64,000 nt of DNA, taken from Amblyomma americanum (taxonomy: Eukaryota > Arthropoda > Arachnida > Ixodida > Ixodidae). Below the pieces are notes generated by a model. It made no database searches. It was not told the origin of the DNA and saw only the letters and a list, made by a program, of their open reading frames with translations. Of the stretch, positions 11,350 to 21,626 are shown piece after piece (position 1 is the first letter of the stretch; each line of letters opens with the position of its first letter). The stretch lies in the NCBI RefSeq assembly GCF_052857255.1, contig NC_135507.1, positions 71,373,721-71,437,720 of the forward strand, given 5' to 3'. The position numbers and the translations under genes are program-made.

Positions 11350-11402
11350 TTGGCGCATGGTAGCCTTGGTTGCTTATGCGCCATTAAACCCAACACAACA
11401 CA
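11350..11402 (+). mobile_element. Severely 5'-truncated LINE tail (I-like family)
   Basis: The segment with ttggcgcatggtagccttgg and gccattaaacccaacacaac matches the 3' end of the full LINE at 18330-18397. It has the same (AACAC)n-type tail. It is a minimal insertion of about 50 bp. Confidence 0.65.
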
Positions 11403-11862
11403 ACAATATAGCACATCCAAGAAAAAGAAAAGGTCAAATTTTACTAATGTTTCATTGTATTTTTGAGAAATCCCCATAAATAGGTTTTCATCATGATGCA
11501 ACACAGTCACTGTCAAGTATGGTTACTTGTAACGAACACATCCATTTGATCCTCAAATTGTTATGATGCACGCAACTGACACTGTAGTAAATTAGTTTGC
11601 TAACATACTTATCAACCCATCAGTTGCACCGAAAGGCTGGAAAACACATGCAACTTGAGAAGGGACTGCAGTTAGTGCAACACTTCCTCTAATGTCTACT
11701 GCAGAGTCACAAAGCCAGGAATCTAAAATCATAAGAACAATTTGTCTGTTGCAGAATTTGTAAAACAATATGTGGTTAATTCACAACGGTGACTGCCGAT
11801 GGTGAAATATTACCTTTCTGCCAATTGAACTGTGGCCAGGAATTGCAGCATTCTTTTGCAGT

Positions 11863-11935
11863 GAATAATAATAATAATAATTGGTTTTTTGGGGAAAGGA
11901 AATGGCGCAGTATCTGTCTCATATGCGAAATATGG
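11863..11935 (-). mobile_element. SINE 3' tail fragment
   Basis: (TAA)n followed by ttggttttttggggaaagg and gcgcagtatctgtctcatat matches the repeat at 38.61 kb in the same orientation. The body of the SINE is missing. Confidence 0.6.
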
Positions 11936-12395
11936 CGTTTGAGCACATCCTTGTACTGCTGCTTCTTTGAGGTGCTCTGGTTCTGCTGCTTTGCCTTTTC
12001 CTGCTACAAATTATCATCTGTTGTTAGACAAGCAAAGCACATGCATTTTAAAAAGGGAGTGCTTTACACAAAGCAAATGATACCTGTTTCATGCTTTTCT
12101 TGCAGCTGCAGGAACGCCACATTCTGTAACATTATCCACTTCCGAGATGCGAATTAATGGCACATGAACTCTTTTTACTTTCATTTCTCGTTCCATTTCT
12201 TCTTTTGTGGCTGAAAAAGTTTGCATATATACCATTTGTGTATTCTGCACCATAAGCTGTCAAACTAATCAGACACTGTTAAGCTTAGCTATACACTTCC
12301 ATAATTCACAGCATGGGGTTTACGTACACTTATAGTTGACTGCCATGAGGGAGTTTCAAAGCAATTTTTGGCAACCACTCATTAATCCACACATT

Positions 12396-12516
12396 GAACA
12401 TTACCTAAACCACTGGAACCTTCTTGTGTCAGGAGTATTTATTCTTTTGAAAGATTCAGTCTCGGCCTCAGAGGTTGAACACAGCACTCTACTCCTTACA
12501 GAGTTTGTGTGACGAT
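12396..12516 (+). pseudogene. DUF4218/tnp2-like transposase, segment upstream of the LINE
   Basis: The open segment YLNHWNLLVSGVFILLKDSV followed by EVEHSTLLLTEFV fits the block preceding the LYG...MSYNVHQ motif of DUF4218-type transposases (CACTA/tnp2-like). The LINE is inserted within a few bases of its end, and the expected continuation is found at 19.08 kb. The N-terminal catalytic part of the transposase was not found upstream. Confidence 0.55.
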
Positions 12517-12528
12517 TCGTGCACATGC

Positions 12529-13101
12529 CCCCGCAGGGGGGCGCCTGCAGCTTGCAGGCGTCGCGACGGTGAGTGGCGACACCGCGGGTTCCCGAGCATC
12601 CGCAGGGACATCCCCGCAAGGGGATGATGGTGAACCGTGCATCACCACGGACCCGAGCACCTACGCCTCGCCGTGCGTGGCATCGCCGTGTCCGGGGAAA
12701 AGGGGATCCTGGTGGTTGAGCCGATGCCGAGCGTTTGGACCCTTAAGGCCCCTTGGCAAAGGCAACACACCACTTTGGCCCCAGCTTCCTGTAGACGGCA
12801 CCTTCGGCCTGACCCGACCGGGGGAAATCGGCAGTCGCCTTTTCCTATTCTCCACTTCATCTTTCACTTTCCTACCCCTTTCTCACAACTCTCCTGTCTC
12901 CCACTCACTTCTTGGTTTTTTCCTTTTTCCTGGCGGCGAGGGTTAACCTTGTGTGGCTGACAAACCTTTGTTACGCCATATTTGGTTATAGTAATGGTGT
13001 ACAGCTGGCGCAGACAGGGCTTTTTAAAGGCACCTGTCCCGTCCCCATGTAGGGCTCCATGGTGGGTGGCTGCCACCATTGCCGAACAAAGAACACATTC
13101 C
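12529..13101 (+). promoter_or_regulatory. LINE 5' UTR, likely internal promoter
   Basis: The element starts with a C/G-rich stretch (cccccgcaggggggcgcctg) and runs to the ORF1 start. LINEs of this type carry an internal promoter in the 5' UTR. I cannot identify specific elements. A frame open upstream of ATG 13102 begins at a TTG (12982) and is probably untranslated. Confidence 0.5.
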
Positions 13102-14298
13102 ATGGCTTCTCATTTTTTTCAACCCGATCTCCCTCGAAAAAGAGGGCGCACCGAGACAGATAAATTCTTCAAAAAAAACGCTACAAGCTTCCCTCGATTC
13201 CACGTTGTTCACAGCGAACACGAGGAACAAACTGCTAGACAAGTGTCACCATTCATTGTTACCAGGACTTTAACAAGTGCCATAGGAGAAGGGTACAAGA
13301 TCAAAAAACTAGCAAACGGAGACCTTCTTTTAGAAGTTTTATACAACCACCAACAAGAGAAATTGTCAGAAGTGAAGTCATTCGGAGATATACCGGTCAC
13401 AATCAGCACACACCGATCGTTGAATACTGTTAGGGGAGTTATCTCAGATGATGACCTCAAATATGTAACTGATGAAGAACTTCTGGAAGGTTTGAAGGAG
13501 CAAAACGTGACCAACGTGTACAGGATAAAAATGAGACGAGATAATAAAGAAATCCCCACAAAGCACATTGTCCTGACATTTGCATCTAGTATCCTCCCCG
13601 ACTCCGTAGAAATAGGCTACATAAAGCTCCAACTAAGACAGTACATACCAAACCCACGACGCTGCTTCAAATGCCAACGTTACGGCCACAGCTCTCAGAG
13701 TTGCCGGGGCCAACTCACATGTGCTAAATGCTCTTCCCATGAACACGATTCCGAAAACTGTGCAGTTGAACCACACCTATGTGTAAATTGTGAGGGCAGC
13801 CATCCTGCATACTCACGCACATGTCCAGTTTGGAAACAAGAAAAGGAGATTGTCACAATCAAAGTCAAAGAAAACATAACATTTAGGGAAGCGCGAAAGA
13901 GGGTAGCTTCAATACACAAACCTACTTTCTCCGATGTGGTGCAAAGGGGCACAGCACCACAGCCGCTTTTGGCTCCCACTCAGGCCACACGCAGTGAGCC
14001 TGTAGTGGGGCCACCCATGCCCAAGGTGGCAGCAGCTAGCGCTGCGCCACCACCCACAAAACAGGACGCGCGGACCTCCAGGTCCGCGGTCCCCAAGGTC
14101 CCTCCCCACACGGAGAGGCCGAACATGAAAACAAACGTGCGGCTTGCACGTTCGTCCAGCGTGTCGGAGGATGCGATGGACACGATGGACACAAGTCAAA
14201 GTAGTCCTAAGGCGTCGACGTCGAAAGGGCGGCGGGGCTCCATAGACCGAAACAAAAAAGAAAAGCCCCGAATAAGGGCGCCTGAAAACCCAACCTAG
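13102..14298 (+). CDS. LINE ORF1, gag-like nucleic-acid-binding protein
   Basis: I chose ATG 13102 (context CCATGG, protein start MASHFFQPDLPRKRGR). The frame is open further upstream without a better start. It encodes about 398 residues. The middle is an RRM-like or basic region. Three consecutive zinc knuckles are encoded at 13663-13826: CFKCQRYGHSSQSC, CAKCSSHEHDSENC and a C-X2-C-X3-H-X6-C. The C-terminus is Pro/Ser/Thr-rich and basic. ORF1p of I-type LINEs coats the RNA and chaperones target-primed reverse transcription in the nucleus. The gene ends 27 bp before the ORF2 ATG, so ORF2 is probably translated by reinitiation or a second initiation event. No stops or shifts are present. Confidence 0.9.
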   Translation: MASHFFQPDLPRKRGRTETDKFFKKNATSFPRFHVVHSEHEEQTARQVSPFIVTRTLTSAIGEGYKIKKLANGDLLLEVLYNHQQEKLSEVKSFGDIPVTISTHRSLNTVRGVISDDDLKYVTDEELLEGLKEQNVTNVYRIKMRRDNKEIPTKHIVLTFASSILPDSVEIGYIKLQLRQYIPNPRRCFKCQRYGHSSQSCRGQLTCAKCSSHEHDSENCAVEPHLCVNCEGSHPAYSRTCPVWKQEKEIVTIKVKENITFREARKRVASIHKPTFSDVVQRGTAPQPLLAPTQATRSEPVVGPPMPKVAAASAAPPPTKQDARTSRSAVPKVPPHTERPNMKTNVRLARSSSVSEDAMDTMDTSQSSPKASTSKGRRGSIDRNKKEKPRIRAPENPT

Positions 14299-14325
14299 TT
14301 CCTTTCAGTACCCACATAATACAAC

Positions 14326-17300
14326 ATGGCTTTTATACACTGGAACTGTAGGGGACTCTTACATAACCTAAGCGACATAAAAGACATATTAGCCACATAC
14401 TCACCTGTCGCCTTGTGTTTACAGGAGACAAATTTAGGCTTTAAACACGAAAACATTCTAAAACACTATAAGGTCTTCCGCCGTGACCGAGAGCAGGTGA
14501 GCCGGCTTTCGGGTGGCGTAGCCATCATTGTTAACAGTGGAATCGCAGCCCGAGAACACAAGCTTAAAACCAAATTAGAAGCTGTGGCGGCCATCCTGCA
14601 CACATTTAAAACACTCACAGTGTGCTGCGTTTATATTGATCCACATTTTAAAATAACACTCCAAGACTTACAAGACCTTTTAGTGCAACTACCAGAACCG
14701 TTTTTGATGGTCGGAGATTTTAACGCCCACTCCAGTTTTTGGGGCAGTAACAAAACCGACACTAGAGGCCAACTGATCGAGGATTTTATACTCTCCAATA
14801 ACCTTTGCCTCCTGAACACTGGCAAACAAACCTATTGTTCCCCTAGCTCAGGAAAATTCAGTTGCATAGATTTGTCTTTTAGTTCGTCCTCGATTTTTAC
14901 AGATTTTAATTGGGATGTCTTAGATAACCCATATGGAAGTGATCATCTACCCATACTAATTAGCTTAGCACATTCACCCGAAGTAATCCCAACTAAACCA
15001 CAACGATGGAAACTGCACTTAGCCGACTGGGCACTGTTCCGTGAAAAAGCCAGCCTAGATAGAATAGTTTTTGACGACGGGAGTGTAGACGAACTAAACG
15101 AATGTCTCACAAACTGTATTATTGCCGCTGCACGCCAAGCTATTCCTCAATCCTCTGGAATAGTAAAACAAAATCACAAATACTGGTACACAAAAGAATG
15201 TAAAGAAGCAAAAAAGAAACAAACCAAAGCCTGGGGCATTTTTCGCAGATACCCCACACAGGAGAATTTTATAAAATTTAAAAAGGCGAGAGCAAAAGCT
15301 CGTTATATCCGTCGTAGTGCAGAAAAATCTTCTTGGAAAAATTACGTGTCGTCGATAAACAACTCAACCACATCAAGACAAATGTGGGAGAAGGTCAGAA
15401 AGCTAAAAGGCAACTACTCTCCGTTCACAGTCCCCCTTCTTACCGCCCCCGGTGTACAGACTAGTCTAGAACAACAGGCAGATATTTTAGGTGAATATTT
15501 TTCCGAAGTTTCCAGCTCATCACACTACAGCGATTCATTTTTAAAATACAAAAAGACAGCAGAGAAACAAAGACTGCCGACAGACTGCGGTACAAACGAA
15601 CCGTACAATAGTTTAATTACAATACAAGAAATCCAAACAGTACTTTCTGCCGGTAAACATACCGCCCCCGGCCCAGACCAAATACATTACCAAATGCTAG
15701 CCCATCTTTCTGAACCTGCCGTAGAGGCGCTTCTAAAGTTTTTTAACAAAGTTTGGGTATCAGGCTGCATACCCAAAGCTTGGAAGGAAGCTATTATTGT
15801 GCCGTTTCTTAAACCCGGGAAGCCACCAACCGCTCCGAACAGTTATAGACCCATAGCCCTTACCAGTTGCCTCGCCAAGTCCTTTGAAAGTGTCCTAAAC
15901 ATAAGATTAACTTTTGTCCTTCAATCCCGTGAACTTCTCGACAGCCATCAATGTGGTTTTAAAAAAGGATGCTGCACCACAGATCACCTAGTCCGCCTTG
16001 AAAATACTGTCAGAGATGCGTTTATACACAGACAACAATGTCTTGCAGTCTTTTTTGACTTAGAAAAGGCATACGACACAACCTGGAGGTTTGGGATTCT
16101 GCAAGACCTTGCCGAGCTTGGCGTCCGCGGCAGGATGTTAAATTGCATAAAAGACTTTTTATCCAATCGCTCATTCCATGTGCGCCTAGGCTCGACGCTT
16201 TCAAAGAATTTTATTCAGGAAAATGGGGTACCCCAAGGCTGTATTTTAAGTACAACTCTCTTTGTCGTAAAAATGAATTCTATTAGGAAAATAATCCCAA
16301 GGTCCATTATGTATTCTGTTTATGTTGACGATCTTCAGATAGCATGTACATCCTCAAACATATCCACTTGCGAAAGACAAATACAGCTAACAATAAATAA
16401 ACTGGCAACATGGGCAGACAGGAATGGTTTCCAGTTCTCTCCACAGAAAACAGTGGCCTTACTTTTTTCACTGAAACGGGGTCTACAGACAGACCCCACA
16501 TTATACCTAAACGAAAGCCAGTTACCTTTAAAAACTGAACACAAATTCTTAGGCATAACATTTGATCGAAAACTAACTTTTCTACCTCACATAAATGCCT
16601 TGAAAAAGAAAGCTTCTCGATCGCTGAATATACTCAAAGTGCTTTCACACAAACACTGGGGTTCTGACAGGGCAAGCCTTCTACACATCTATCGCTCTGT
16701 GGTACGGTCCTGCTTAGACTATGGCTGCCTGGTGTATGGTTCTGCAAGGCCATCCTACTTGAAACGTCTAGATCCAGTGCACAATTTGGGGTTGCGTCTT
16801 TCCACTGGCGCTTACAGGACGTCGCCCATAAACAGTCTTTATGTCGAAACAAACGAACCATCACTTACAGATAGAAGAAGCATGCTTACATGCTCATACG
16901 TCCTAAAAATCCGTTCCCTTCCAAAACACATCTGTTATGAAATAGTTACAAAGTGTCCATCCAGAACAATCTTTAACAACAAACCGCAAACCATCAGGCC
17001 ACTGCTCTTGCGCTTTGAAGAGATCTGCCAGAATCTCGGCATACTGAACACATTACGCAGCATTGCGCAAAGACGAGGTCCACTGCCTCCATGGTATGAT
17101 TTTCCTACATTGTGCGATTTCACTCTCACACAGTTCCGCAAAAAGCAAACTCAACAACTCCAAATAGTACAAGAATTTCTGGCACTTGAGGAAAAATACA
17201 ATGGTTTCACAGCCTTTTATACTGACGGTTCGAAAACGGATACTTATGTAGGAAGTGCAGTGGTGCGAGGGAATTCGGAGACAACAATACGACTTCCACA

Positions 17301-18039
17301 GTGCGCATCCATCTTCACTGCAGAATGTTACGCAGTATATGTGACCGTAGAAAAAATACTCAGCGAGAACCTCAAAAACGCTATTATTTACACAGACTCT
17401 TTAAGTATACTTACAGCCCTCCACTCAAGAAACGCAATCACCCCTATACTTGGTGACATTATACACAACATAGTAACAGCCACAGCTAGAAGACAAAACA
17501 TTAAACTCTGCTGGGTCCCGAGTCATGTCGGCATAAAAGGCAATGAGCGAGCAGATTTCTGTGCTGCTCAAGCTCGTGGCAAGGAAATAAAAAAAGTAAA
17601 TATACCCTTGAATGACTGCATGAAATTAGTACAAAGGAAGTTAAGGAAAAAATGGCAATCGGCTTGGAACAGCGAATTGAATAATAAACTACACTTAATA
17701 AAGCCGATTTTAGGTGAATTTAAGTCATGTGTGCACCAAGAACGTTTTAAAGAAGTGATTTTATGCCGTCTCAGAATAGGCCACACGCACCTTACGCACA
17801 ACTTCCTGCTAACAAAACAAGATAAACCTGTTTGCGAAGAATGCGGAGGTGAACTTACAATTAACCACATTTTATTCTCATGTATAAAACTAGAAAAACT
17901 AAGAAAAAAGTACTTCACTCAATTTTATCATGAATGCATTCCTTTCCACCCTACATTGCTTTTAGCTGATAATGCCATTGTTAACATACCTGCCATTTTT
18001 AGCTTTTTAAAAGCAGCAGGCGTACTTGAAAAGCTGTAA
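14326..18039 (+). CDS. LINE ORF2: endonuclease, reverse transcriptase, RNase H
   Basis: A single 1237-residue frame from ATG 14326. Residues 1-215 form an APE-type endonuclease (HWNCRG, Glu34 in LQETN, VGDFNAHSSFWG at 129-140, SDHLPI at 205-210). Residues about 440-770 form the reverse transcriptase: TAPGPDQIHY, SYRPIALTS, catalytic Asp578 in FFDLEKAYDT, GVPQGCILS, and YVDD at 666-669 where most relatives have YADD. RNase H spans about 960-1085 with Asp967, Glu1000, Asp1024, His1067 and Asp1077 all present (WVPSHVGIKGNERAD). A C-terminal CCHC finger is at 1170-1186 (CEECGGELTINHILFSC). The enzyme nicks target DNA and copies its own RNA there. All catalytic residues are intact. Confidence 0.95.
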   Translation: MAFIHWNCRGLLHNLSDIKDILATYSPVALCLQETNLGFKHENILKHYKVFRRDREQVSRLSGGVAIIVNSGIAAREHKLKTKLEAVAAILHTFKTLTVCCVYIDPHFKITLQDLQDLLVQLPEPFLMVGDFNAHSSFWGSNKTDTRGQLIEDFILSNNLCLLNTGKQTYCSPSSGKFSCIDLSFSSSSIFTDFNWDVLDNPYGSDHLPILISLAHSPEVIPTKPQRWKLHLADWALFREKASLDRIVFDDGSVDELNECLTNCIIAAARQAIPQSSGIVKQNHKYWYTKECKEAKKKQTKAWGIFRRYPTQENFIKFKKARAKARYIRRSAEKSSWKNYVSSINNSTTSRQMWEKVRKLKGNYSPFTVPLLTAPGVQTSLEQQADILGEYFSEVSSSSHYSDSFLKYKKTAEKQRLPTDCGTNEPYNSLITIQEIQTVLSAGKHTAPGPDQIHYQMLAHLSEPAVEALLKFFNKVWVSGCIPKAWKEAIIVPFLKPGKPPTAPNSYRPIALTSCLAKSFESVLNIRLTFVLQSRELLDSHQCGFKKGCCTTDHLVRLENTVRDAFIHRQQCLAVFFDLEKAYDTTWRFGILQDLAELGVRGRMLNCIKDFLSNRSFHVRLGSTLSKNFIQENGVPQGCILSTTLFVVKMNSIRKIIPRSIMYSVYVDDLQIACTSSNISTCERQIQLTINKLATWADRNGFQFSPQKTVALLFSLKRGLQTDPTLYLNESQLPLKTEHKFLGITFDRKLTFLPHINALKKKASRSLNILKVLSHKHWGSDRASLLHIYRSVVRSCLDYGCLVYGSARPSYLKRLDPVHNLGLRLSTGAYRTSPINSLYVETNEPSLTDRRSMLTCSYVLKIRSLPKHICYEIVTKCPSRTIFNNKPQTIRPLLLRFEEICQNLGILNTLRSIAQRRGPLPPWYDFPTLCDFTLTQFRKKQTQQLQIVQEFLALEEKYNGFTAFYTDGSKTDTYVGSAVVRGNSETTIRLPQCASIFTAECYAVYVTVEKILSENLKNAIIYTDSLSILTALHSRNAITPILGDIIHNIVTATARRQNIKLCWVPSHVGIKGNERADFCAAQARGKEIKKVNIPLNDCMKLVQRKLRKKWQSAWNSELNNKLHLIKPILGEFKSCVHQERFKEVILCRLRIGHTHLTHNFLLTKQDKPVCEECGGELTINHILFSCIKLEKLRKKYFTQFYHECIPFHPTLLLADNAIVNIPAIFSFLKAAGVLEKL

Positions 18040-18397
18040 TTTTTTTTTAACCACTGGATCGCCTTTATACATGATATACCTCAGCCACTTTCTCATTCTT
18101 GAGAAGTAGGCTGAGGCTGTTTATTTGATTGGTTGGGAGCCTCAGGATCCTTGCTAGCCAAGGAAAGTCGCTTAGGCTGCCTGACCATCTTTAAGGCTTT
18201 TACCATTAGCCATTTCCAAATTTCTTCCCTTTTATTACTAGGCAGTACAATCTTTTTAAGTCATCTGCACCATCGCCTCTTTTTTATACTCCAAAACATT
18301 CTGTAGAAAATCAATTCTATACCTTGTGCTTGGCGCATGATGGCCTTAGCTGCCTATGTGCCATAAAACCCAACACAACACAACACAACACAACACA
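18040..18397 (+). repeat. LINE 3' UTR and pentanucleotide tail
   Basis: After the ORF2 stop the element continues to a conserved end (cgcatgatggccttagctgc) and a tail ccataaaacc plus about six CAACA units at 18361-18397. Shorter copies of this tail occur at 11.35 kb and 33.63 kb. No poly(A) tract is present, as in other I-like elements with simple-repeat tails. Confidence 0.8.
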
Positions 18398-18409
18398 TCG
18401 TGCACATGC

Positions 18410-19060
18410 ACCGGTGCCACGGCGAGCCGGTCAGTGACTTTCCTGGAGACGGTTGGCCGCGCCGTCCTGACGTCGGGTCGCAGCGGAGAGACATGACCAT
18501 ATTTGGTTGTGGCGGAGAAACATGACCATATATGGTAACCGTCGATGGCCCTGTCGAACGACGCTTGAGTGTCCCCATCATTATGCACCCCTCGAGAGCC
18601 ACGGGGGAGTGGACAAAGGCGCGGCCACGGCTGAAGAAAGAAGCAAAGGCTTTAAAAGCGGAAGCCGACGGGAGGAAGGGGGAGAGCGATCGGGGCGAGT
18701 GGACGAGAGGGCCGGAGACGGAGCGAGGCAGAAGACTGGGGCTGCGCATTGACCTGAGCCCGGGGTCTAGCCGTCGCTAACGTTCGACCTTCGCCAACGC
18801 GCCTCCACGCCTGGCAGCTCATCCAACGACCAGCCGAGAACGAGGGCAGCACAGCCACGAGGAACTCCCAGCCCGGTCGCTGCAGACAACCAGCCATTCA
18901 TCGAGCCCGTGCCACACCACGCTGACTCAGCCTCGGCGACGACGAGCCCAGCTTCTGTCCCGTAAGCGGCATCGAGCCAGATACTTTAATTAAATCACTT
19001 CAAAATCATTTTGGAGTCTGTGCATCAATCTCCTCATGCCCAGTGTGGACCCAGGGCCAT
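18410..19060. other. GC-rich unassigned insertion-like DNA
   Basis: Between the LINE and the resumption of the transposase frame lies about 650 bp of GC-rich DNA with open but unremarkable frames on both strands. It contains a short repeated phrase (catgaccatat, 18493-18530). It may be an intron or another repeat; I do not recognise it. Confidence 0.35.
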
Positions 19061-19061
19061 T

Positions 19062-19798
19062 TTAAGAAACTGGTTCATCACATTTGTTGTTGGTGTTGAA
19101 TTTTTGTATGGCCGTAGCAGCATGAGCTATAATGTGCACCAGGTACTACATGTGCCTAAGTTTGTTATTCTGTTTGGTCCCCTATGGGCACATTCATGCT
19201 TCACCTTTGAGACAAACATGGGCAGGTTGTTAAAACTAGTAACCCCTACTAATGGAGTGGCACTACAAATTGCCACACGGCTTCTGTTGCACAGCAGCCT
19301 GTTGTCTTTAAAGGCAGGGTCAAGTTGCCATGCATTGTTACTGATTGGAAAAAGTGCAGGCAAAAGGGATGCAAACAGTATTACACCCCTGGGCAAGCCA
19401 GAAGCAGCTAGGGGTGATTTCTCTCGCTACACAGAATTAAGTGGAAAAGAAGTAATTGAATTTAGAAGGTTGAAGGTTTGTAATGCTGTATATGCGTCGG
19501 AAAGGTACAGCAGACATATCAGAATAAATAGCACAGCTGTTATCTTGGCTGACGGCACATATGCTAGAGCCAAGAGGATCATTTGCTCATCAGAACCATC
19601 TGGTGAAAAATGTTTCTACATTTTGCCAATACATATCGGGCTGACCCTTTGGTACCCAGTAAGCACATCAAGAGTGCATGCATGCTCAGCCACGAAAAGC
19701 TGTACAAAATCGACGAGCAGGTCCGTCCTTGCATACATTTTTCTTTTAGTGGCCGGGAGTTCTTTTGTGACTTAGTAAATCAATATGAATGGTTCTAG
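19062..19798 (+). pseudogene. DUF4218/tnp2-like transposase, C-terminal part
   Basis: The frame contains the family signature FVVGVEFLYGRSSMSYNVHQ, then LWAHSCFTFETNMGRLLKL and TNGVALQIATRLLL, as in DUF4218 domains at the C-terminal side of CACTA (EnSpm/tnp2) transposases. Further on, NAVYASERYSR and NSTAVILADGTYARAKRI fit the tail region. A frame change near 19612 moves into a second frame (ADPLVPSKHIKSACMLSHEK) that ends at 19798. This is the 3' end of the gene whose upstream segment lies at 12.4 kb. DUF4218 transposases cut and paste large elements with subterminal repeats. The shift, the LINE and the missing N-terminus make it dead. Confidence 0.7.
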
Positions 19799-19857
19799 TG
19801 TGACACAACGTGATGGTTACATTCATGTCAGCACTATTTTGGATTATGCGTTCATGA

Positions 19858-20240
19858 TTATTATCAGCCTGACTACATTCACTGCAGGGCATAGGCCTCT
19901 CCCATGTCTCCAATTAACCCTGTCCTTTGCCAGCTGCCCTATGCCTGAAAACTTAATCTCATCCGCCCACCTAACTTTCTGCCGCCCCCTGCTACGCTTG
20001 TCTTTTGGAATCCGCTCCATTACCTTTAACCACTATCGGTTATCTCAACTGCCTTTGCATTGCATGCCCTGGCCAAGCCCATTTCTACCTCTTGATTTCG
20101 ACTAGGATGTCATTAATCCGTGTTTGTTCCCTCACCCACTCTGCCCGCTTCCGGTTGCTTAACGTTACGCCTATCATTTTTCTTTCCATGGTTCGCTGCA
20201 TTGTCCTTAAGCTGAACCCTTTTCTTTCCAAAATTTTCTG
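19858..20240 (-). mobile_element. RTE/BovB-type LINE 3' fragment
   Basis: The minus strand reads the C-terminal part of an RTE-type ORF2: MQRTMERKMIGVTLSNRKRA, EWVREQTRINDILVEIK, then decayed KWAWPGHAMQ and RSRGRQKVRWADEI. This is the thumb and tail region after the reverse transcriptase. Stops and shifts are present. The element is heavily 5'-truncated. Confidence 0.75.
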
Positions 20241-20299
20241 GAGTCCTCCACTTTGGCATTTCTCTCTGCTCGTGTGTCACTTTGGGAGGATAAAGCTAA

Positions 20300-21620
20300 C
20301 ATGCCGGTATCGGGCAACCTGCTTGGACTTCGAAGAGCAATGCCTATATTATCATACAATTTTTTAGATTCCTTTTTTACTTGTTTGGTGGATTGCTAGT
20401 GGCTGCTTTGTTATTTTGTCTGCCCATTTCGTTGCCAGTATCTTTAACCTTCTTGGTAATTTGAGCACTCTCACTTTGACACCTGAGTGGCATATATTGT
20501 CTCATTAGTCCCCTAGTATTTATTTATAGTGTGTTCATAGCTGGAGCACAGATGCAAGTGCTGACCAGCATGCTGTGTTGCCAAAAATTAAATATAAAAA
20601 AATTTTTGTTTTGTATTGTACCTCTTTGAAGAGCATAAAGTGAGTTTTTCATATGTAATTACTTTTTCTGTTTTTAAGTCTACTGCTAGTTTCACATATA
20701 TTGAGCAGCTGCTTTCAGATGGATGTTAATTGAAATGAGCGTTTCCTTTGCATGTCATTTGTGTGCCTGTTGATATATTGCAATAAAAGATATTGCATAC
20801 CTCTAAGCAGAATTTGTTATTCTCTCATTCAAATCTTATTCAAAGTAGAGAGAAGGCAGGCAGCTGGGGTTTTTAACAATGCACAAAAAAATTGGAGGAG
20901 CGGGAGGGAATCCTCAGTCCACTAGCCATTGTTTCAAGAGCGCTTGTCTTTCTGACAAGCCTTTTCAAATGTTTGATACCAGACTGAGGCTGTCCTCTTG
21001 CCTCTTATCAAGTTTTTCTTTGTGTTCAATTGCCACTCAAGTTGGATTAGGTCATCAAGGAGGTGCAGTAGCAGACCAATGCAATTCATATATGCAATTT
21101 CATTAATGTGAGGACATGACTGCTGCCTTGGAAATCTACAATTAAGGCAAAATAATGTGAAGCCTTGTCTAGCCATGGTTATGTTTCCCAAAATACAATT
21201 CTACACTTTCCTGCCCGTGAAAAAAAAAGTAATTTTTGCAAGGAACAGGTCCTAAAATGTTCAAACACTATTGGTGCTCTTAAAAATACATTTTGTTTTT
21301 CTTGGAGAAGTCTAATTACTATAGCAGGTCCTGACCTCACAGTTGCTTCTCCATGTCCACTTGTGGGGAGAAGATAGAGTGGGGATTTGTGTAATTTTTA
21401 TAAAAGCACCAAAATAGGTATTGCATATGTGTGCACCACAGATCTGTGGCAGTTATTTAATTATAATCGAATTTATAATTGATTTGTATCAGGAAATTCA
21501 AACATTTGTTTAGCTGCTAAAAAGTATCTGTCTTGCTGGAAATCATATTTCAGCAAACGGAAATATGCATTCATCCACTGGCCAACTCAAGGCAGGTTAT
21601 GCAGTTCGTGATAACTCAGA
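20300..21620. other. No gene recognised
   Basis: AT-rich DNA with an AATAAA-like stretch near 20781 (plus strand) that could terminate the DUF4218 transcript. No domain was recognised on either strand. Confidence 0.4.
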
Positions 21621-21626
21621 AAGCAT

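Larger units (their letters stand above)
10300..12395. other. Mostly BEN-gene introns with small insertions
   Basis: Apart from BEN block 1, this stretch is low in coding signal. It holds a LINE 3' tail at 11350-11402, a SINE tail fragment at 11863-11935 and a possible further Lys/Gln-rich BEN exon on the minus strand near 11945-12005 (KAKQQNQSTSKKQQYKDVLK), cut by that SINE. A short duplicated segment (agttccatgcacttc) sits at about 10909-10943. Confidence 0.4.
12517..18409 (+). mobile_element. Full-length I-like LINE with 12-bp target-site duplication
   Basis: The 12-mer tcgtgcacatgc occurs at 12517-12528 and again at 18398-18409. It encloses 5869 bp made of a GC-rich 5' UTR, ORF1, ORF2 and a 3' UTR that ends in (AACAC)n. 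Duplications of 10-14 bp are normal for I/Jockey-type non-LTR elements. Both ORFs are uninterrupted, so the copy is young and could be competent for retrotransposition (inference). It disrupts a DUF4218 transposase gene. The RNase H domain in ORF2 places it in the I/R1/LOA group rather than CR1 or RTE. Confidence 0.9.

Noticed and set aside
12529..12960. Plus-strand frame of 145 codons in the LINE 5' UTR
   Set aside because: It is GC-driven and lies in the untranslated leader of the LINE; ORF1 begins at 13102.
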